NCBI GenBank assembly: GCA_937876385.1
Contig: CALFHQ010000499.1
Span: 1-10,771, forward strand
Direction: 5' to 3'
DNA: 10,771 nt
From: an uncultured Pseudomonadota bacterium
GTDB lineage: Bacteria > Myxococcota_A > UBA9042 > CAIXZC01
Positions 6,440 to 10,771 of this stretch are shown in pieces. The notes beneath the pieces are model-generated. The model ran no database searches. It was given only the letters and a program-made list of their open reading frames with translations, and was not told the origin of the DNA. Both the position numbers and the translations under genes were made by a program. Within the stretch, counting starts at the first letter, position 1, and every line of letters starts with the position of its first letter.

Positions 6440-9244
6440 ATGCATAATAAATCGCTGCCGGTTATAGAGAAGAAGACCAGTCAAAAACACAACGTGGTCA
6501 TCCGGGACCTGTTTGGCAGCAAAAAGGCGGTGGTCACCGAGAAGGCGAACCTGGAGGAAGCATCCTCTCCATCGATGCGTCCCCACTTTCTCGCAGGCCG
6601 CAAGTTTTCCCGAGCGGACGTGCATCCTTATGACGAGATGAAGTGGGTCTTGAGAGACGGTGAAATCAAGGGAGTCGACGGAACCATGGTGTTCTCTCAG
6701 AAGGACCTGGATTTTCCCGAAGATTGGTCTCTCACAGCGGTAAACGTCGTGGCATCCAAGTACTTCTACGGGCGATTGGGAGAGGAACGACGCGAGCACA
6801 GTTTGAAGCAGCTCATTGACCGAGTGGTGGATACAATCACCCGGTGGGGCCTGGAAGACCAGTACTTCTCAGGCGGAGAGGAAGCTCAGGTTTTCAACGA
6901 CGAGATGAAGTGGCTCCTTGCCAATCAACACGCCTCCTTCAACAGCCCGGTGTGGTTTAACGTCGGCGTCGAGCCTCACCCCCAGTGCTCCGCCTGCTTC
7001 ATCAACTCGGTGGAAGATGCCATGGGGTCCATTCTGGACCTGGCGAAGACCGAAGGAATGCTGTTCAAGTATGGGTCGGGCTCCGGGGTCAACCTGTCCC
7101 CCCTTCGTTCGTCCAAAGAAGCCGTCGCTGGGGGCGGGTCCGCTTCAGGTCCTGTTTCCTTTATGCGAGGCTTTGACGCCTTCGCCGGGGTCATCAAGTC
7201 GGGCGGGAAAACTCGTCGGGCCGCCAAGATGGTGATGCTGAACGTGGACCACCCGGACATCAAGGAGTTCATCGAAAGCAAGTCGAAAGAAGAGCGCAAG
7301 GCCCGCGCACTGGTCGAGTTGGGATACGATAGCGGCATCGACGGAGAAGCCTACTCCTCGGTGTTCTTCCAGAATGCCAACCACTCTGTCCGAGTCTCCG
7401 ACCGCTTCATGGATTGTGTAGAACAGGACCGCTCCTGGGTCACTCGAGAAGTCACCACGGGCAAACCGTCCAGCGAATTTCAAGCCAGAGACCTTCTGCG
7501 CCTCATCTCCGAAAACAGCCACTACTGCGGAGACCCTGGACTTCAGTTCGACGACACCATCAACCGCTGGCATACATGCCCCAATTCCGGGCGGATTAAC
7601 GGCTCAAACCCTTGCAGCGAGTACATGTTTCTGGATGACACGGCGTGCAACCTGGCAAGCCTCAACCTCATGAAGTTTGTTGACGAAGAGGGGGACTTCC
7701 AGTCGGAAAGATTGGCCCACGCCGTGGACCTCCTCATCTTGTCCCAGGAAATCATCATCTCCAGGGCTTCCTACCCGACCCCGAAAATTGGTGACAACAG
7801 TGAGAAGTACCGTCCCCTGGGATTGGGATATGCGAACCTTGGAGCCATGCTGATGTCTCTGGGTCTCCCCTACGATTCCGACAAGGGTCGATACATGGCC
7901 GGAGCAATCACCGCCTTGATGACCGGGGAAGCCTACCGAATGTCCGGCCGCATCGCCGCCGTCAAGGGTCCTTTCGCTGCCTACAAACCCAACCGCTCTC
8001 CGATGCTCAGCGTCATTCGCTTGCATCGGGCGGAGTTGGACAAACTGGACCCAAATTACGTCCACCCGGACCTCCTGGCAGCATGCCAGAAGGTGTGGGA
8101 CCAGGCCTTGAATGAGGGGGAGAGGAACGGCTTTCGGAACGCTCAGACCACCGTCCTGGCTCCCACAGGCACCATCGGGTTCATGATGGACTGTGACACC
8201 ACCGGCGTGGAGCCCGACATCTCCCTGGTGAAGTTCAAGAAGCTCGTTGGCGGTGGGATGATGAAAATCGTCAACCAGTCCGTGCGCAAGGCCTTGCGAT
8301 GCCTGGGTTATGACGAAGAAGCCGTTGAGCGAATCGTGGACGATATTGCCACAAAGGGTACCATCGAGGCCGCTGAGGATCTCAAACCAGAGCACCTCCC
8401 GGTGTTCGATTGTGCGCTCACTCCCAACGGTGGGAAACGCTCTATCCACTACAAGGGCCACCTGAAAATGCTGGGCGCCGTCCAGCCTTTTATCTCAGGC
8501 TCCATTTCGAAAACCGTCAACGTTCCCACCGACACCGACGTTGACGAGATCTACGACATTTACTCGGAAGCTTGGAAGATGGGAATCAAGGCGGTGAGCA
8601 TCTACCGCGATGGAAGCAAGGTGATGCAGCCCCTGTCCACCTCGGAGAAAGAGGAGAAGAGGAAGGAGAAGGAAGAGCCCAAAGCGCTTCGAACCCGACT
8701 CCCGGATGAACGACGGGCAGTGACGCACAAGTTCAGCATCGACGGCCACGAAGGCTACATCACCGTCGGCATGTATGAGGATGGCTCTCCGGGGGAAGTG
8801 TTCATCACGATGGCCAAGCAGGGTTCCACCGTCTCGGGTCTGATGGACTCCTTCGCCACCTCCATCTCCATCGCTCTTCAGTATGGCGTGCCTCTGGCTA
8901 CCCTGGTTCACAAGTTCACGCACTTGCGCTTTGAACCTTCCGGGTTCACCAACAACCGGGATATTCCCATGGCGAAATCGGTGATGGACTATATTTTCCG
9001 CTGGATGGCCAGCAAGTTCCTCAACGCCGACGGAACCACCCGAACCGTCGTCCCCGAGGACAAGACCTCCCAGGACCTCGCCGGGGACACCATCAAAGTG
9101 GATCAGAAATTCGGTGCATTGGTGAACGAATTCCTCGTTGGAAACGGGGATGCTCCTTCTTGTCACGCGTGCGGAGACGTGATGGTTCGAAACGGCAGTT
9201 GCTACAAGTGTTCTACCTGCGGAGAAACCTCTGGATGTAGCTGA
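6440..9244 (+). CDS. nrdJ: Class II adenosylcobalamin-dependent ribonucleoside-diphosphate reductase
   Basis: The 934-aa cytoplasmic enzyme reduces ribonucleotides to deoxyribonucleotides using a thiyl radical made from adenosylcobalamin, independently of oxygen. The ATG at 6440 follows GGGGGAG by 3 bases. This is a short spacing, but no better in-frame start is seen before the conserved region at about residue 55. Visible motifs are VHPYDE (61-66), QCSACFIN with likely redox C186, YGSGSGVNLS (211-220), SGGKTRRAAKM (254-264), NPCSE (390-394) with N390, radical-bearing C392 and E394, and the second redox cysteine C403 eleven residues later, as in class I and II enzymes. A charged Lys/Glu linker (about 736-748) leads into a TSCPD-type domain (about 760-865) and a C-terminal cysteine cluster (C908, C911, C921, C924, C927, C933) resembling a zinc ribbon plus the thioredoxin-reducible tail. 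All expected active-site residues are present. The gene stands alone, facing a convergent operon. Confidence 0.97.
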   Translation: MHNKSLPVIEKKTSQKHNVVIRDLFGSKKAVVTEKANLEEASSPSMRPHFLAGRKFSRADVHPYDEMKWVLRDGEIKGVDGTMVFSQKDLDFPEDWSLTAVNVVASKYFYGRLGEERREHSLKQLIDRVVDTITRWGLEDQYFSGGEEAQVFNDEMKWLLANQHASFNSPVWFNVGVEPHPQCSACFINSVEDAMGSILDLAKTEGMLFKYGSGSGVNLSPLRSSKEAVAGGGSASGPVSFMRGFDAFAGVIKSGGKTRRAAKMVMLNVDHPDIKEFIESKSKEERKARALVELGYDSGIDGEAYSSVFFQNANHSVRVSDRFMDCVEQDRSWVTREVTTGKPSSEFQARDLLRLISENSHYCGDPGLQFDDTINRWHTCPNSGRINGSNPCSEYMFLDDTACNLASLNLMKFVDEEGDFQSERLAHAVDLLILSQEIIISRASYPTPKIGDNSEKYRPLGLGYANLGAMLMSLGLPYDSDKGRYMAGAITALMTGEAYRMSGRIAAVKGPFAAYKPNRSPMLSVIRLHRAELDKLDPNYVHPDLLAACQKVWDQALNEGERNGFRNAQTTVLAPTGTIGFMMDCDTTGVEPDISLVKFKKLVGGGMMKIVNQSVRKALRCLGYDEEAVERIVDDIATKGTIEAAEDLKPEHLPVFDCALTPNGGKRSIHYKGHLKMLGAVQPFISGSISKTVNVPTDTDVDEIYDIYSEAWKMGIKAVSIYRDGSKVMQPLSTSEKEEKRKEKEEPKALRTRLPDERRAVTHKFSIDGHEGYITVGMYEDGSPGEVFITMAKQGSTVSGLMDSFATSISIALQYGVPLATLVHKFTHLRFEPSGFTNNRDIPMAKSVMDYIFRWMASKFLNADGTTRTVVPEDKTSQDLAGDTIKVDQKFGALVNEFLVGNGDAPSCHACGDVMVRNGSCYKCSTCGETSGCS

Positions 9245-9248
9245 GAGC

Positions 9249-9273
9249 CCCCTTCGGGGTCCAAACGGGCCCC
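9249..9273. terminator. GC-rich hairpin between convergent genes, possible bidirectional terminator
   Basis: GGGGTCC at 9256-9262 pairs with GGGCCCC at 9267-9273 (6 Watson-Crick pairs and one G-T) around an AAAC loop. An alternative small stem, CCCC at 9249-9252 with GGGG at 9256-9259, would exclude it. It sits in the 33-base gap between the stops of nrdJ and the DUF2520 gene. No T-run follows on either strand, so intrinsic termination is uncertain. Confidence 0.3.
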
Positions 9274-9277
9274 GTCC

Positions 9278-10105
9278 CTACTTCCCTTCCTTCCCAAAAC
9301 GCTCGAGAAGAATGGAACCCAGGCGGTAGAACTGCGCCAATTGGGGATCCGTAGCGTCCAACTTGGCCGCTTCCCGGGAGACGGTGTCGTGGTCTCCCCG
9401 AACCGCTGGACCGGTAAGAGAATCGGAGAATCCCTGCCGGCTTCCTTCGGTGACCGCCCCTTGCATGAGGGACCCACACAGCTTTCCTGCATCTTCGTGT
9501 GAGATTCCCTGGGACTCAAAAACTGCCTGTGCTGCGGCACCTGCCAGGGCGGTGAAATTGGAAGCCAGCACGCAGGCAGCGTGGTAGGCCAACCGATTGA
9601 CTTGAGGAGCATCCACGGTGGTCACTCCAGACACGTCAAAGCAGCGTCGAGCTGCGAGGACAGCAGAGGGGTCTCCGGCCAGAACCACCACCAGATTCTT
9701 CAAACTGTCGAGGGACAGGTCGTGGCGTGGGAACCCCATGGCCGGATGGGCCCCTCCCCCAGGTCTGCCGTGCAGCTCCTTAGCCCCGGGAAGCTCTGTT
9801 GCACCGCTTGAGTGCAAAGCGGGAGTCGATTGCGGCACCCCCCAGCGGTCCAGGGTAGCAAAGGCTCCGGGAATCTGGGGGTCGGGAACACAGAGGAAGG
9901 CCACATCAAAGGAAAGGCGTGCCGGCGGCACAGATTCCACGAGGGAGAGCCCCGGGGTGTCGTGACAGATCTGTGCGACGAATTCTTCCACTGGGACCGG
10001 GTTCCAGGCGGTGACACTGTGTCCCGCTTTGGCAAACAGCCTGGCGAGATTCACCCCCACTTTCCCCGCTCCAACCACGAGAATTTCTTGTGTCCGGGTG
10101 CTCAA
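9278..10105 (-). CDS. Rossmann-fold and DUF2520 domain protein
   Basis: The 275-aa protein has an N-terminal NAD(P)-binding Rossmann domain (EILVVGAGKVGVNLARLF, GAGKVG at 12-17) and a C-terminal helical DUF2520 domain. Family marks are HSSGA (98-102), HPAMGF (120-125), AYHAACVLASNF (173-184) and LTGPAVRGD (230-238). The architecture resembles F420-dependent NADP oxidoreductases and 3-hydroxyisobutyrate/ketopantoate-type dehydrogenases, but the family's substrate is not established. A short-chain redox or cofactor-linked reaction in the cytoplasm is only a guess. The start is TTG at 10105, whose last two bases lie in the nadD stop codon (TTGA overlap), with GGAG 7 bases upstream. An ATG a few bases earlier (10111) is out of frame. 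Coupled translation with nadD is likely. Confidence 0.85.
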   Translation of the reverse strand: MSTRTQEILVVGAGKVGVNLARLFAKAGHSVTAWNPVPVEEFVAQICHDTPGLSLVESVPPARLSFDVAFLCVPDPQIPGAFATLDRWGVPQSTPALHSSGATELPGAKELHGRPGGGAHPAMGFPRHDLSLDSLKNLVVVLAGDPSAVLAARRCFDVSGVTTVDAPQVNRLAYHAACVLASNFTALAGAAAQAVFESQGISHEDAGKLCGSLMQGAVTEGSRQGFSDSLTGPAVRGDHDTVSREAAKLDATDPQLAQFYRLGSILLERFGKEGK

Positions 10106-10662
10106 CTGTCATCTCCGCTGCCACAATACAAGCTGTGTTTGCTGATGTAGTCCGCCACCAAAGCGGGAACCCACAACGAGAGGTCCTCTTTTGACCGAGC
10201 CCTGGCTCGAATCTCGGTGCTGGAGAGGTTTGGAAGCTCCCACACGGTTTCCCCGCCGTACCCCTCTCGGCCGAGGACGAGGGGAGGCGCCAACTTCTCC
10301 ACTTCATCAAACCGATGCCACTGACTCGTTTCTTTGAGGATGTCCGAGCCGATGAGCAGACGCATCGCCCACTCCGGGTGCTCTTCCTTCAATGCCTGAA
10401 GGGTATCCAGCGAGCGACTGGTTCCTCCCAGTCGTTTCTCGATATCGCTCACGACGACCCGCTCCTTGAAGATGGACATCCCCAATCTCGCCATTTCGAA
10501 GCGATGGGCATAGTGCGCCAGCTCCTTGGAGAAGTAGTGCTGGAACACCGGGATCACCCATACCTCGTCCACAGCGCCTGAATTCAAAGCCCAGGCCACC
10601 GCCCACACGTGGGCATGGTGCAGTGGATTGAAGCTCCCTCCAAAAACCGCCACTCGAGTCAT
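10102..10662 (-). CDS. nadD: Nicotinate-nucleotide adenylyltransferase
   Basis: The 186-aa enzyme is predicted to transfer AMP from ATP to nicotinate mononucleotide, giving deamido-NAD in NAD synthesis. It begins with the nucleotidyltransferase signature VAVFGGSFNPLHHAHV (4-19) and has LSSTEIR at 146-152, the ISSTxIR motif. In the HxGH nucleotide-binding motif the glycine is replaced by alanine (H15-H-A-H18). As I recall, myxobacterial NadD proteins carry a comparable HVAH. The ATG at 10662 is chosen because the signature starts three residues later and a G-rich Shine-Dalgarno (GAGGGGGG, then AGGA) lies just upstream. A longer in-frame start at 10752 would add 30 unrelated residues that overlap the upstream gene. 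That gene ends in an ATGA overlap with this start. The length is slightly short for the family (usually about 190-220 aa). Confidence 0.92.
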   Translation of the reverse strand: MTRVAVFGGSFNPLHHAHVWAVAWALNSGAVDEVWVIPVFQHYFSKELAHYAHRFEMARLGMSIFKERVVVSDIEKRLGGTSRSLDTLQALKEEHPEWAMRLLIGSDILKETSQWHRFDEVEKLAPPLVLGREGYGGETVWELPNLSSTEIRARARSKEDLSLWVPALVADYISKHSLYCGSGDDS

Positions 10663-10771
10663 TCCTGCCCCCCTCTGGCATAGAGCAGGGCGGATTCCCG
10701 ACGTTCCAGGAATTGCTCTGTCCCCTCTTCCATGCGAGACACGGTGGTCCAAAGAGGCTCACCGGATTCCA
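10659..10771 (-). CDS. 3' end of an unidentified gene upstream of nadD (partial)
   Basis: Reading leftward from 10769, an open frame enters from the window edge, encodes 36 residues (ESGEPLWTTVSR, then MEEGTEQFLERRESALLYAR) and stops at TGA 10661-10659. That stop overlaps the nadD ATG as ATGA, the usual sign of an operon. The same 4-base overlap style recurs at the nadD/DUF2520 junction. The tail is charged and helical and too short for a family assignment. Frequent neighbours of nadD in other bacteria, such as proA, obgE or holA, are not recognisable from it. Confidence 0.55.
   Translation of the reverse strand, partial: ESGEPLWTTVSRMEEGTEQFLERRESALLYARGGQE

Noticed and set aside
7604..9166. 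Two long minus-strand frames (285 and 223 codons) opposite nrdJ
   Set aside because: nrdJ is certain in this stretch, and the antisense products are His/Val/Gly-rich with no family features.

Overview
The window is moderately GC-rich bacterial DNA with no mobile element, CRISPR array, tRNA or rRNA that I can recognise. Long TPR proteins, exported proteins without known families, a class II (B12-dependent) ribonucleotide reductase, and a NadD whose sequence recalls myxobacterial NadD suggest a member of the former Deltaproteobacteria (Myxococcota or a Bradymonadales-like lineage). That placement is inference.

Layout. (1) 1-1271 (+): the 3' part of a TPR-repeat protein gene whose start lies outside the window. 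(2) 1272-1723: a 450-base gene-free stretch with a perfect 34-base palindrome inside a cluster of related dyads, and a candidate promoter at its right end. (3) 1724-6176 (+): three overlapping genes that read as one operon. They encode an exported protein with a C-terminal FAM20/HipA-like atypical kinase domain, an RluA-family pseudouridine synthase with an S4 domain, and an exported cysteine-rich protein of unknown family. (4) 6177-6439: an AT-richer control region with two NrdR-box-like sites and a candidate promoter. (5) 6440-9244 (+): nrdJ. (6) 9245-9277: a short convergent junction with a GC-rich hairpin. (7) 10771-9278 (-): a tight operon read leftward, made of the 3' tail of an unidentified gene, nadD, and a Rossmann/DUF2520 protein started from TTG. 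Each gene overlaps the next by 4 bases.

How they work together. NrdJ makes deoxyribonucleotides with or without oxygen, provided cobalamin is available, and the upstream boxes suggest control by the dNTP-sensing repressor NrdR. NadD is housekeeping NAD synthesis. The part most worth pursuing is the 1724-6176 operon. Its first product keeps the Lys, Glu, Asp and Asp positions expected of a FAM20-type kinase and carries a signal peptide, so it may phosphorylate something outside the cytoplasm. The cysteine-rich exported protein two genes downstream is a natural candidate partner or substrate. This is a hypothesis from domain logic and gene order, not a demonstrated system.
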